A stretch of DNA of 64,000 bases from Actinosynnema sp042752395 (GTDB lineage: Bacteria; Actinomycetota; Actinomycetes; Mycobacteriales; Pseudonocardiaceae): NCBI RefSeq assembly GCF_042752395.1, contig NZ_JBHYXZ010000025.1, positions 1 through 64,000 on the forward strand, written 5' to 3'. Each line of letters starts with the position of its first letter. Positions within the stretch are counted from its first letter, which is position 1. Shown one piece after another: positions 16,135 through 24,940 of this stretch. The translations under genes and the position numbers were made by a program. Under the pieces are notes generated by a model. It made no database searches. It was not told the origin of the DNA and was given only the letters and a program-made list of their open reading frames with translations.

Positions 16135-18111
16135 ATGGTCACCAACCCGACACCCACCACGCTCGGCACACCCCCGCCGGGTGCCGGCTCCGGCTTCACG
16201 ATGGACCCGGCCGCGATGGACACCCTCCAGCAGCAGGCCGACGAACTGCGCGCCGGCTACCAGGAGGTGTCGTCGAAGCTGTCCGGGCTGACGCTGGCCG
16301 GCACCGCGTTCGGCAGCGCCGGCACGTTCGCCGCCGAGGCGTTCAACGCCTCCGCCCGCAGGTCGGTCGAGGTCGTCACCAAGGCCGCCTCCACGCTGGG
16401 GCTCGTCGGCGAGGGCGTGAAGGCGACCGCGCAGACCCACCTGGAGGCCGACCGGGCGAACGGCGAGCAGTTCACCGGCCTCAACCCGACCGAGACCTCC
16501 GGCACCCTCCCGGGCGCGTCCGGCGGCGACGGCGGCAGCGGTGACGGCAGTAGCGGCGGCGGTGGTGGTGGCGGTGGCGGCGGTGGCGCACCGACGTCCC
16601 AGAGCGGCCCGCAGCCGACCCCGAACCCCGGTGCCACCGGTCAGACCGGGGGAGCGCCGACGACCGACGTGCCCACCCCGGACACCTCGGTCAACCAGGC
16701 CGGCGGGCCCTCGGGCCAAACACCCCCGACCTCCGGCCCTTCGGCAGGACCCACCTCCACCGACGCTGCCCTCGAATCCGGAGCCGCCGAAACCTCGGCC
16801 GCCCACACCACGGCCGACCGGACCGCCGCCGCCCACACCGCAGCCACCCCAACCGCGGACCAGACCGTCGCCGCCCAGACCGCCACGCCGCCACCCACAC
16901 CAGCGCCGGTCCCGGAGTTCCCGGAGATCCCCGACCCGCCGCCGGTCCCGAGCGGTTCCGCAGGCTCGGCCGGGACGTCCCTCGGGACCCTCGACCCGAC
17001 CCTCACGCAGAGCGGTTCGACGGGCGGCAGTTCGGCGGGCAGCGGCTCGGCGGGCGGTTCGACGGGTGGCGGTTCGGCGGGTGGTTCGGCGGGCGGCGCG
17101 TCGGCTCCGTCTCCCGCGCCGATCCCCGACTTCCCCGAGATCCCGGACCCGCCGCCGGTGCCGAGCGGTTCCGCGGGCGGTGCGGTGACGCCGCCGGCGA
17201 CGCCGCCGATCCCGGAGGTGCCGAAGGACCTCTTCAAGCAGCCGCCGGTGCCGGACCTCGGTGCCAGTGCAGGTGCCGGTTCGAGTGGCGGTTCGAGTGG
17301 CGGTGCCGGTGGTTCGACGCCGGCTCCCGCGCCGGTGCCTGAGTTCCCGGAGATCCCGGACCCGCCGCCGGTCCCGAGCGGTTCCGCGGGCGGTGGTTCG
17401 ACGACGCCCGCCGGTGGGCTGACGCCGGAGACGGTGCTCCCCGGCGACCGGTCGGACGGCGACAAGGGCGGCCGGGGCGACCGTGAGCACGAAGGCCGTG
17501 AGCGCGAAGGCCGTGAGCACCACCGGGACCTTGAGCACGAAGGCCGCGAGCACGAAGGCGGCGCGGGCGGTGGTGGGAACGGCGAGACCGGGGAGGCCGG
17601 GGAGACCGGGCGCGAGCGGCACGGGTTCCCGGTCACTACGGTGGACGACCGGCCCCACCTCGACCTGCGCGACCTCCCTGCGGAGGAGGGGGAGCGCTGG
17701 TTGGAGAACATCCGGGACATCCTCGCCACCAAGGGCGAAGGGTCGTTCTTCTGGGCCGGCGACACCATCGACGTCGACGGCCAACGGCACTCCCTCATGG
17801 ACCTCGCCGAGTTCATGACCAACCTGGACGGCCGCGACCGAGCCGACACAATTGCCGGCACCGACACGACCACCGGCACCGGCACCGAAGCCGACCGGCC
17901 CACCCCCGAGGTCTCGGACACCGTCACGGCCAGCCCGGCGCGCAGCGCGAGTGGCGACGTGTACGTCCTCGTCGGGCCCAACCACGCCGAGGGCGACCCC
18001 GTCGAGCTGGCGGACTTCCCGACGCTCCAGGCCAACCCGAGGGTCGAGCGGGTGTTCGCGATCGACGCCGTCACGGGCCGGGAGACCCAGATTCACCCGA
18101 AGGTGTCCTGA
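16135..18111 (+). CDS. EspC/WXG-type secretion-associated protein with Pro/Gly-rich linker and conserved C-terminal domain
   Basis: Protein of 658 residues. Residues about 20-115 are a helical hairpin resembling EspC/WXG100 type VII substrates (MDPAAMDTLQQQADELRAGY onward). A Gly-rich run is followed by about 350 residues of Pro/Ser/Gly/Thr linker holding three copies of PEFPEIPDPPPVPSGSAG, and a charged Arg/Glu/His-rich patch. The last 140 residues form a compact domain (HLDLRDLPAEEGERWLENIR, FFWAGDTIDVDGQ) that I do not recognise. ATG 16135 has GGAGG about 11 bp upstream. With the gene before it, it looks like a paired secreted or surface system: helical targeting module, long spacer, effector-like tail. 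That role is inference. Confidence 0.78.
   Translation: MVTNPTPTTLGTPPPGAGSGFTMDPAAMDTLQQQADELRAGYQEVSSKLSGLTLAGTAFGSAGTFAAEAFNASARRSVEVVTKAASTLGLVGEGVKATAQTHLEADRANGEQFTGLNPTETSGTLPGASGGDGGSGDGSSGGGGGGGGGGGAPTSQSGPQPTPNPGATGQTGGAPTTDVPTPDTSVNQAGGPSGQTPPTSGPSAGPTSTDAALESGAAETSAAHTTADRTAAAHTAATPTADQTVAAQTATPPPTPAPVPEFPEIPDPPPVPSGSAGSAGTSLGTLDPTLTQSGSTGGSSAGSGSAGGSTGGGSAGGSAGGASAPSPAPIPDFPEIPDPPPVPSGSAGGAVTPPATPPIPEVPKDLFKQPPVPDLGASAGAGSSGGSSGGAGGSTPAPAPVPEFPEIPDPPPVPSGSAGGGSTTPAGGLTPETVLPGDRSDGDKGGRGDREHEGREREGREHHRDLEHEGREHEGGAGGGGNGETGEAGETGRERHGFPVTTVDDRPHLDLRDLPAEEGERWLENIRDILATKGEGSFFWAGDTIDVDGQRHSLMDLAEFMTNLDGRDRADTIAGTDTTTGTGTEADRPTPEVSDTVTASPARSASGDVYVLVGPNHAEGDPVELADFPTLQANPRVERVFAIDAVTGRETQIHPKVS
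16900..17391 (+). repeat. three coding Pro-rich repeats
   Basis: A 66-bp unit encoding PEFPEIPDPPPVPSGSAG and flanks occurs in frame at 16900-16965, 17113-17178 and 17326-17391. The copies start exactly 213 bp (71 codons) apart each time, pointing to duplication of a 71-residue module whose spacers have since diverged. Confidence 0.8.
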
Positions 18112-18212
18112 CCCCGACCACCTCGGCGAACGCGCCGTCCACCGGGGCCGCCACACGGGCGGCCCCGGACACCGGCACACCCCTCCACCGCACGTGTGCT
18201 AGCGTCCGTCGC

Positions 18213-18229
18213 ATACCCCCTCAGGGTAT
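18213..18229. promoter_or_regulatory. CsoR-like copper operator
   Basis: ATACCC-CCTCA-GGGTAT, a perfect 6-bp inverted repeat of the kind bound by the copper-sensing repressor CsoR in actinobacteria. It ends 21 bp before the start of a copper-chaperone-like gene, where it would overlap the promoter. No csoR or copA gene is in the window. Confidence 0.7.
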
Positions 18230-18250
18230 TCACCGAGAGGATGTGCGCGA

Positions 18251-18496
18251 ATGTGCAACAGCTGTGAGACGCCCGTGGGAACCGCGCCGGCCGGAGGGCT
18301 GGACTTCGTCGTCCAGGGCATGACGTGCGGTGGCTGCGCGTCCAAGGTCACCAGCGCCGTCCGGGGGGTGTCGGGGGTGGCCGACGTCGCGGTGGACCTC
18401 GACGGCGGCCGGTTGAGCGTCACCGGCGACGCCGACGAAGCGGCGATCACGGCGGCGGTCGAAGGGGTCGGTTACTCCGTCGTCCGCGCGGGCTGA
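18251..18496 (+). CDS. heavy-metal-associated (CopZ-like) copper chaperone
   Basis: Cytoplasmic metallochaperone-like protein of 81 residues: one HMA ferredoxin-like domain with the metal-binding GMTCGGCASKV motif (Cys26, Cys29) and the typical end VEGVGYSVV. An extra N-terminal CNSC (Cys2, Cys5) precedes it, unusual for plain CopZ and possibly a second copper ligand pair. GAGAGG lies 10 bp before ATG 18251. The CsoR-like palindrome just upstream supports copper induction. It normally hands Cu(I) to a P1-type ATPase, which must be encoded elsewhere. Confidence 0.9.
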   Translation: MCNSCETPVGTAPAGGLDFVVQGMTCGGCASKVTSAVRGVSGVADVAVDLDGGRLSVTGDADEAAITAAVEGVGYSVVRAG

Positions 18497-18570
18497 CCCG
18501 GTCGGCGGCGGCCCACCGCGCGCCGCGGCGGAGGTAGGCTCGTGGTCGGCACCACGAACGGAGCAGGGCG

Positions 18571-18849
18571 ATGAACCCGGACCAGGAACCTGTGCTCGAC
18601 GCCGAGATCGTCGAGGTCGAGTCGGCCGCGCCGGTCGTACCGCCCGGTGACTACACCGAGGACGGCGTGCCGACCTTCGAGCACGTGCGCGACCGCATCG
18701 AGAGCCGCATCGGCACGAGCGCCGGCGCGGAGGAACTCGCCACCGCCACCCCGGAGGCCAAGGCGGTCGAGGACCGGTTCGAGGCGCGGCGGCAAGCCGG
18801 CCTCGACAGGTTGGAGGAGATCCGCCGCTCGTTGCGCGGCGACGCCTGA
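18571..18849 (+). CDS. small acidic protein, unknown function
   Basis: A 92-residue, Glu-rich soluble protein with no signal or membrane segment. The N-terminal half is unstructured-looking (DAEIVEVESAAPVVPPGDYT); the C-terminal half is helical and charged (EDRFEARRQAGLDRLEEIRR), possibly a coiled coil. GC at third positions is high and GGAGCAGGGCG precedes the ATG, so it is probably real. I do not recognise a characterised family. It ends before a strong hairpin. Confidence 0.65.
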   Translation: MNPDQEPVLDAEIVEVESAAPVVPPGDYTEDGVPTFEHVRDRIESRIGTSAGAEELATATPEAKAVEDRFEARRQAGLDRLEEIRRSLRGDA

Positions 18850-18865
18850 GCGGCACCCCGCCACG

Positions 18866-18904
18866 CACCCGCGTGCGCCCGAGTCGGTCGGGCGCACGCG
18901 GGTG
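18866..18904. terminator. bidirectional hairpin terminator
   Basis: Perfect 17-bp inverted repeat (CACCCGCGTGCGCCCGA and its complement) with a 5-base loop, placed exactly between the convergent small acidic protein gene and the rhamnogalacturonan lyase gene. No T-tract follows, which is usual in high-GC actinobacteria. Confidence 0.8.
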
Positions 18905-18910
18905 GTGCGG

Positions 18911-21142
18911 TCAGTCGGCGTAGTGGACGTCGGGCCAGGGCGGGGTGGTCATGCCGTTGCCGATGTGGAAGCTCGGGTGTGGTGGTTGGTTGTAGGCGGT
19001 GTTCTGCCAGGCGACGGCGACGCGGTACATGGTGTCGTGCATGAGGGTGGGGATGCGCCGGTCGGTCTGGTGCGGGGTGGTGTAGATGCGGAGCGCGCGG
19101 TTGTCGGTGGTGCGCCAGACGACTTCCTCGCGCCAGTCGCCGAAGAGGTCGGCGCTGAGGGCGGGGGTGGCCTTGGTGCCGTTGTTGGAGGCGACGCCGG
19201 AACCGGTGAGCAGGCGGGTGTCGCCGCCGGTGCCGTACTTGTCGATGCGGGTCTGGTCCAGCAGTTCACGGGTCGGGTCGCCGTCCCACCAGATCACGAA
19301 GTTCGCCGAGGACGGCTTGCGCCCGATGGCGGTGCCGCGGGTGTCGCGCAGCTGGCTGTCGGCGTTGGACCACGACTCCGCGCCGGGGCTGCCCGCGTAG
19401 ATGTCGTCGGACACGCCGCGACCGTTGTCGCTGCCCGACGCCGTGGTCCACAACCGCTGACCGGTGCGGGCGTCGGCGAACCACGAACCCGGCTTCGAGG
19501 AGTCCTCCGACACCTTGAAGTACTCCAGGCCCGGACGTGACGGGTCCAGGTCGCCCACGTGCCCGGCGTCGCCGTGGCCCAGCCCCGTGGTCCACAGGCC
19601 GCGGCCGTTGTCGTCGATGGTGGCCGCGCCGTACACGATCTCGTCCCGACCGTCCTGGTCCACGTCCGCGATGCTCAACGAGTGGTTGCCCTGACCCGCG
19701 TACCCCGAGTTGCCCGAGGCGTTGGAGTCGAACGTCCACCGCTTCACCAACCGGCGATCGCGGAAGTCCCACGCCGCGATCACCGCACGCGTGTAGTACC
19801 CCCGCGCCATGATCAACGAAGGACGGGCCCCGTCCAGGTACGCCGTGCCGGCCAGGAACCGGTCCACCCGGTTGCCGTAGGTGTCACCCCACGAGCCCAC
19901 GTTCCCGCGCGGCGGGTCGTAGTCGACGGTGGACACCGCCGCGCCGGTCAGGCCGTCGAACATCGTCAGGAACTCCGGTCCGGACAGGACGTACCCCGAG
20001 GAGTTGCGGTAGTCCGCGGAGGCGTTGCCGATCACCGTGCCGCGACCGTCCCGCGTCCCGTCCGCGGTCTTCATCGCCACCTCGGCCCGACCGTCGCCGT
20101 CGAAGTCGTACACCTGGAACTGCGTGTAGTGCGCGCCCGCCCGGATGTTGCGGCCCAGGTCGATCCGCCACAACCGGGTCCCGTCCAACCGGTAGGCGTC
20201 GATGAACACGTTGCCGGTCACGCCCGACTGCGAGTTGTCCTTGGCGTTGTCCGGGTCCCACTTGAGCACGAACTCGTAGTCACCGTCGCCGTCGAGGTCG
20301 CCCACGCTCGCGTCGTTGGCGACATAGCCGCTGCCCGGCGACTGGATCGGCACGTCCCGGTACCCGGAGGCGAACGACAGCGAGGCCGGCGAGGCCGGCT
20401 GCTCCACCCCGTCCACCACCGCCCGCACCGTGTACGACGCGTCCGCCGCCCCGCCGGCGTCCAGGAAGTTGGTCGACGACGTCACCGGCGACGAGTTCAC
20501 CTTCGTCCCACCCCGGTACACGTTGAACCCCACGGAGCGCGGATCACCCGCCAACAACCGCCAACTCACCAGGTTCCCGCTCCCGGACCGCACGCTCACC
20601 ACACCGCGGTCCAAGCGCTCCACCTGCCGACGACCCGTCGGATCACCCGAACCGGGAACCGTGGTCGTGGTCGTGGTCGTCGTTGTCGTGGTGGTGGTCG
20701 TGCTGGTCGAGGTGGAGGTCGGGCCGACATCGCCCGTGCAGATCGTGCCGTTCAGCGCGAACGACGACGGCGTGCCCACCTCGCTGCCGCTCATCGTCCC
20801 GTTGAACCCGAACGACGCCGTGCCGCCCGTCGGGATGGACCGGTTCCAGTCCACATTGGACGCCGTCACGGACGCCCCCGACGCGGCGAACACCGCGTTC
20901 CACCCCTGGTCGAACCGCTCCGAACCGGGGAACGACCAGGCCAACCGCCACCCGTCCACCGGATCACCCAGGTTGGTGATCGTCACGTTGGCGGAGAACC
21001 CGCCCTGCCACTTGTTCTGCACCGTGAAGTCGACCTCGCAGCCGGGGGCGGCCGAGGCCACTCCCGCCACCGCGAGGCCGGCGGTCAGCGCGCTGATCGC
21101 CGCGCCGGCGACGACCACTCGCACCCGCGAGTTCCTGAGCAC
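18911..21142 (-). CDS. secreted rhamnogalacturonan lyase (PL11) with N-terminal CBM2
   Basis: Extracellular pectin-degrading enzyme, 743 residues. Order: signal peptide (1 to about 32), CBM2 cellulose-binding module (about 33-135, CEVDFTVQNKWQGGFSANVT start, conserved W positions), a poly-Thr linker (about 138-163), then the PL11 beta-propeller lyase with GRRQVERLDRGVVSV, FNVYRGG, and repeated D-x-D-x-D-G calcium motifs such as DLDGDGDYEF and DFDGDGRAEV. Cleaves the rhamnose-galacturonate backbone by beta-elimination. The start is GTG 21142 with GGAG 6 bp upstream. A perfect CebR-like palindrome lies 27 bp upstream, suggesting sugar-dependent repression. Confidence 0.95.
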   Translation of the reverse strand: MLRNSRVRVVVAGAAISALTAGLAVAGVASAAPGCEVDFTVQNKWQGGFSANVTITNLGDPVDGWRLAWSFPGSERFDQGWNAVFAASGASVTASNVDWNRSIPTGGTASFGFNGTMSGSEVGTPSSFALNGTICTGDVGPTSTSTSTTTTTTTTTTTTTTVPGSGDPTGRRQVERLDRGVVSVRSGSGNLVSWRLLAGDPRSVGFNVYRGGTKVNSSPVTSSTNFLDAGGAADASYTVRAVVDGVEQPASPASLSFASGYRDVPIQSPGSGYVANDASVGDLDGDGDYEFVLKWDPDNAKDNSQSGVTGNVFIDAYRLDGTRLWRIDLGRNIRAGAHYTQFQVYDFDGDGRAEVAMKTADGTRDGRGTVIGNASADYRNSSGYVLSGPEFLTMFDGLTGAAVSTVDYDPPRGNVGSWGDTYGNRVDRFLAGTAYLDGARPSLIMARGYYTRAVIAAWDFRDRRLVKRWTFDSNASGNSGYAGQGNHSLSIADVDQDGRDEIVYGAATIDDNGRGLWTTGLGHGDAGHVGDLDPSRPGLEYFKVSEDSSKPGSWFADARTGQRLWTTASGSDNGRGVSDDIYAGSPGAESWSNADSQLRDTRGTAIGRKPSSANFVIWWDGDPTRELLDQTRIDKYGTGGDTRLLTGSGVASNNGTKATPALSADLFGDWREEVVWRTTDNRALRIYTTPHQTDRRIPTLMHDTMYRVAVAWQNTAYNQPPHPSFHIGNGMTTPPWPDVHYAD

Positions 21143-21168
21143 CGTTGCTCCATTCGCTCTGGCACCTC

Positions 21169-21182
21169 TGGGAGCGCTCCCA
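21169..21182. promoter_or_regulatory. perfect CebR-like operator upstream of PL11
   Basis: TGGGAGCGCTCCCA, a perfect 14-bp palindrome identical to the consensus bound by the LacI-family repressor CebR in Streptomyces. It lies 27 bp upstream of the lyase start codon, where it would block the promoter or early transcript. Confidence 0.85.
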
Positions 21183-21242
21183 GAAACGGCCTGACGTGTC
21201 CGATCCGGTCATGGTGGCGGATGATGACGTCGCTGTCATCGG

Positions 21243-21254
21243 TGAAACGATTCA
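21243..21254. promoter_or_regulatory. second LacI-type palindrome upstream of PL11
   Basis: TGAAACGATTCA, a near-perfect palindrome (TGAA-n-CG-n-TTCA) of LacI-family type, about 100 bp upstream of the lyase start. It could allow control by a second regulator. The surrounding 21183-21520 holds no recognised gene. Confidence 0.45.
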
Positions 21255-21520
21255 AGCTGGTCGCTCGCCACCATGGAAAGCGCTATCCAGGTTGTGGGCC
21301 ACGTCGTGGACAGAGGTTGATCGCGTGTTCGTGCCACTGCCGATGTTGTTGGCACCCACGGCTCTTCCGGGGCCAACGGCAGTGGAGTAGACCGTACGAA
21401 CGCCCGTGTCCCGGTGTCAACAAGCCGGATCGAAAAAGTTTCGCCGGCGCGAAGGGTCGGCGGTGGCATCGAGCCCCGGGGTCGGCGGGTTGACGCCCGA
21501 ACGGGTCGACCGCGGCGTGC

Positions 21521-23881
21521 TCAGCGCCTGGGAGCGGTACCGGAACCCGGGTGCGCCGACCCGGTCCGGCGACGGCGCGGTGTCCACCACGTCAGCTCGC
21601 CGAGCAGCGCCATCGTGGCCGGGACGAGCAGGCAGCGGACGACGGTCGCGTCCACGGCGATCGCGACCGCCATGCCGACGCCGAACATCTTGATCGTCGG
21701 GTCGTGGTGGGGCACGAACGCGAGGAAGACCCCGACCATGATCGCCGCCGCCGCGGTGATCACGCCGCCGGTGCCGACCAGGCCGTCCCGGACCGCGCGC
21801 AGGTTGTCACCCGTCTCGTGCCGACGCCGGCGGACGTCGCCGAGCAGGAACACCTCGTAGTCCATCGACAGGCCGAACAGCAGGGCGAACAGCATGAGCG
21901 GCACGAAGCTGGGGATCGGCACCGGACCGGACAGCCCGATCCACGTCACGCCCCAGCCCCACGTGAACACCGCCGTCAGGACGCCGTAGGCCGCGCCGAT
22001 GGAGATCAGGTCCATGACGGCCGCCTTGACGGCGAGCAGCGGCGCGCGGAAGGCCACCAGCAGGACCGCGACCGACAGCAGCAGCACGGCCCCGATGACG
22101 AGGGGGAGCTTGTCGGTGACGCGGTCGGCGAGGTCCACCCGGGCGGCGGCGGAGCCACCGACGTGCACGGTCATGCCGGGCACGGACCGGTCGCGCAGGC
22201 GGTGGACGAGGTCCGCCGTCGCCGGGTCGCCGCCCGACGTCGAGGGGATCACCCGGACCGTGACGAAGCGCCCGTCCGGGGACGGCGTGGGCGGCCCGGC
22301 GACGGCCACCCCCGGCTGGGCCCGGACCGCCGCCACGAGCGCGGGCAGGCGGGGGTCCCGCGGATCGGTGACCGGTGTGGCAGGCCGGCCGAGCACGACG
22401 AGCGGCGTGCCCGCGCCCGGCCCGAACGCCGCGGCGATGGCGTCGTCCGCCTGGCGGACCGCGGTGGCCGGCGGCGAGGACCCGGCGTCCAACTGGCCGA
22501 GGCTCAGGTCTACCGCCGGGGCCGCGAGCAGGGCCAGCACCGCGACCGCGACCGCGCCCGCCGGTCCGGGTCGGCCGGTCACCCGATCGGCGAAGCGCGC
22601 CCACCGACCGGGGCTGACGGGATAAGCCGAGCGATCGGCGTGCTCGGCGGTGCGCGCCCGCCGGTCCTCGGCAGGGCGGTCGAGGAGGTCTGCCGGGTGA
22701 TCGGTGGGGCGCTCGATGGCCGGGTGGCCGGCGGGCCGGCCGACGGGATCGGCCGGGTGACCGGCGGGGTGGCGGCTGGGATCGGCGGGGTGGTGGACGG
22801 CCGAGCGGCCGGCGGAACGGGCGCGGCGGGTCAGTCGGGCGTGCAGCGCGCCGCCGCGGGCGAGTCGCCGCCCGGCCAGGGAGGTCAGCGCGGGCAACAG
22901 GGTGAGCGCCGCGAGCACGGCGAACAGCACCGCGACCCCGCACGTACAGGCGAGCGTCCGCAGCAGCGGCACCCCGGTCAGCCCCAGCCCCGCGAGGGAG
23001 ACCGCGACCGTCACACCCGCGAAGAGAACCGCCGTGCCGGAGTCGGCGGCCGCGCGTTCGACCGCGTCCGGCACCCCCAGCCCGGACCGCGCCAGCGTGC
23101 GGAACCGGCTCAGCAGGAACAGCGAGTAGTCGATGCCGACGCCGAGCCCGACCATGAGCGCCAGGGTGGCCGCCTGCGCCGGCATCGGGGTCAGGTTCCC
23201 GGCGAGGCCCACGGTCTCCAGCGTCGCGAGCACCGCCAGGCCGGACGCCAGCAGCGGCAGCACCGCGCCGACCAGGCCCCCGAGGGCGAGGAAGAGCACG
23301 AGTGCGGCCAGGACCAGGCCGAACGACTCGTCGCCGGTGCTGCCCGCCCCGTCGACCACCTGGGCGAACGCGCCACCGGGCAGCACCCGCAGCCCGGCGT
23401 CGGCGGCGGGCCGGGCGGCCTCGACGACGGCCCGCGCCACGGGCTCGGTCAGCTCGGCCCGGCGCACGTCGAGCCCCACCGCGAACCAGCCGGTGCGCCC
23501 GTCCGCGGACAGCGAGCCGTCCCGCGTCGCGGGCGGGTCCACCGTCGTCACGTGCCCGGCCCGGCGCAGGGACTCCGCCGTCGCCGCCAGCACGCCGGCG
23601 CGGGCCTGGTCGTCCAGCCGCCCGTCCGGGGCCACCAGGATCACGGTCCCCGAGGTGGGCGGGGCCTCCGGCGACGCGGTCAGGTCCCGCACGAGCTGCG
23701 CGTCGGTGCCCGGCAGGCTCACGTCGTTGTCGGTCGGCGTGCCGAACACCCGTGCGGCGGCCACGAGGGCCAGCGCCAGCACCACCCACGCCCCGATGAC
23801 GGTGAACCGGTGGCGGACGCACACCCGGGCCACCGCCGCGACCGCCCGCGCCGCCCGACCCCCGGGTAACGCGGAAGTCAT
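21521..23881 (-). CDS. MMPL/RND-family exporter
   Basis: Polytopic membrane protein of 786 residues with the two-fold MMPL layout: N-terminal helix, a periplasmic-type domain, a block of helices (ATLALMVGLGVGIDYSLFLL with the functional Asp in GIDY), second extracytoplasmic domain, second helix block (LLFGLSMDYEVFLLGDVRRR). Such proteins export lipids or drugs by proton motive force. Between the two halves (about residues 350-415) is an unusual insertion rich in His, Pro, Ala and Asp with repeats of the type HPAGHPADPVGRP, probably cytoplasmic. ATG 23881 is preferred over an in-frame start 48 codons upstream because it puts the first helix near the N terminus and a G-run lies just before it. 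Confidence 0.9.
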   Translation of the reverse strand: MTSALPGGRAARAVAAVARVCVRHRFTVIGAWVVLALALVAAARVFGTPTDNDVSLPGTDAQLVRDLTASPEAPPTSGTVILVAPDGRLDDQARAGVLAATAESLRRAGHVTTVDPPATRDGSLSADGRTGWFAVGLDVRRAELTEPVARAVVEAARPAADAGLRVLPGGAFAQVVDGAGSTGDESFGLVLAALVLFLALGGLVGAVLPLLASGLAVLATLETVGLAGNLTPMPAQAATLALMVGLGVGIDYSLFLLSRFRTLARSGLGVPDAVERAAADSGTAVLFAGVTVAVSLAGLGLTGVPLLRTLACTCGVAVLFAVLAALTLLPALTSLAGRRLARGGALHARLTRRARSAGRSAVHHPADPSRHPAGHPADPVGRPAGHPAIERPTDHPADLLDRPAEDRRARTAEHADRSAYPVSPGRWARFADRVTGRPGPAGAVAVAVLALLAAPAVDLSLGQLDAGSSPPATAVRQADDAIAAAFGPGAGTPLVVLGRPATPVTDPRDPRLPALVAAVRAQPGVAVAGPPTPSPDGRFVTVRVIPSTSGGDPATADLVHRLRDRSVPGMTVHVGGSAAARVDLADRVTDKLPLVIGAVLLLSVAVLLVAFRAPLLAVKAAVMDLISIGAAYGVLTAVFTWGWGVTWIGLSGPVPIPSFVPLMLFALLFGLSMDYEVFLLGDVRRRRHETGDNLRAVRDGLVGTGGVITAAAAIMVGVFLAFVPHHDPTIKMFGVGMAVAIAVDATVVRCLLVPATMALLGELTWWTPRRRRTGSAHPGSGTAPRR

Positions 23882-23990
23882 CGGCCCCCCGTGATCATCG
23901 CGGTAGCATAGCCACGGGGATTCACCGTCCAACCCGGCTCCCCGGTCCGATGAGGACGGCGCGGCCGGACGCCTCCCGGAGGACTGCGAC

Positions 23991-24755
23991 GTGGAACGGC
24001 CGGGTCTTGCTTCGTCGTTCGGCACGGCGGCGGCGGCCTATGCCGAGCACCGCCCGGACTACGCCGAGGCCGCGGTGCGTTGGGCGTTGGAGCGCGCTCC
24101 CGGCGCACGCGTGCTCGACCTGGGGGCCGGCACCGGCAAGCTCACCGGCACGCTGGTCGCGCTGGGCGTCGACGTCGTCGCGGTCGAGCCCGACCCGGCG
24201 ATGTTGGCGGAACTGCGCCGTGCCCTGCCGACCGCCCGCGCCCTGTCCGGCGGCGCCGAGGCGATCCCCCTGCCCGACGCGTCCGTCGACGCCGTGCCGG
24301 CGGGGAACGCCCTGCACTGGTTCGACATGGCGCTCGCGGGCCCCGAGATAGCCCGGGTGCTCGTGCCCGGAGGTGTGCTGAGCGGCCTGTGGAACGTCGT
24401 GGACGACCGGGTGGACTGGGTCGCCGGGCTCGCACGCGTCGCCGGGAGCGCCGCCATCGGTCCACGTGACACCGTCGGCGAGTGGCGCGCCGCGACGGCG
24501 GGCCTGCTGCCGACCGGTCCGGGCTCCCCGTTCGGCGAGCCGGAACGGGCGGAGTTCCCGCACGGGCAGCGCCGCACCGCCGAGTCCCTCGTCGCCACCC
24601 TGGCGACGCGCGCGGGGGTGCTGGTCCTGCCGGAACCGGAACGGGAGGCGGTGCTCGACCGCATCCGGGCGTACCTGGCACACCGCCCGGAGACCGCGTC
24701 GGGTGGGTTCACCCTCCCGATGGCGACCGGCGTGCTGCGCGCCCGACGCCGGTGA
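23991..24755 (+). CDS. class I SAM-dependent methyltransferase
   Basis: Predicted methyltransferase of 254 residues. Seen: SAM-binding motif I VLDLGAGTGKLT (about 41-52), acidic motif II VVAVEPDP, and the Ubie/methyltransf_11-like region PDASVDAVPAGNALHWFD. The last motif (ALHWFD) is common in small-molecule methyltransferases of actinobacteria. Start GTG 23991 has GGAGG about 10 bp upstream. Divergent from the MMPL gene with a 109-bp shared upstream region, so both may respond to the same signal. Substrate unknown. Confidence 0.9.
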   Translation: MERPGLASSFGTAAAAYAEHRPDYAEAAVRWALERAPGARVLDLGAGTGKLTGTLVALGVDVVAVEPDPAMLAELRRALPTARALSGGAEAIPLPDASVDAVPAGNALHWFDMALAGPEIARVLVPGGVLSGLWNVVDDRVDWVAGLARVAGSAAIGPRDTVGEWRAATAGLLPTGPGSPFGEPERAEFPHGQRRTAESLVATLATRAGVLVLPEPEREAVLDRIRAYLAHRPETASGGFTLPMATGVLRARRR

Positions 24756-24940
24756 ACCGCAGGTCGGCGCGGCGCCATGGCGGCCTGGACGGTTCCGGCG
24801 GGCGAACCCGTCACGAGCACCCACGACACCCCGGGACCGCCTCCGATCGGGCCGCGGAAGTGTGACGGCGTGGCGAAATGGGCACGGTACTGGGGTCGCG
24901 TGCGGCGGCGCGGCGGTACCGACCGAGGAGGAGGGTGGCG

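Noticed and set aside
14143..18180. Minus-strand frame of about 1345 codons opposite the two T7SS-type genes
   Set aside because: Only its last 156 codons (the iron-sulfur subunit) are real; the rest mirrors repetitive plus-strand genes.
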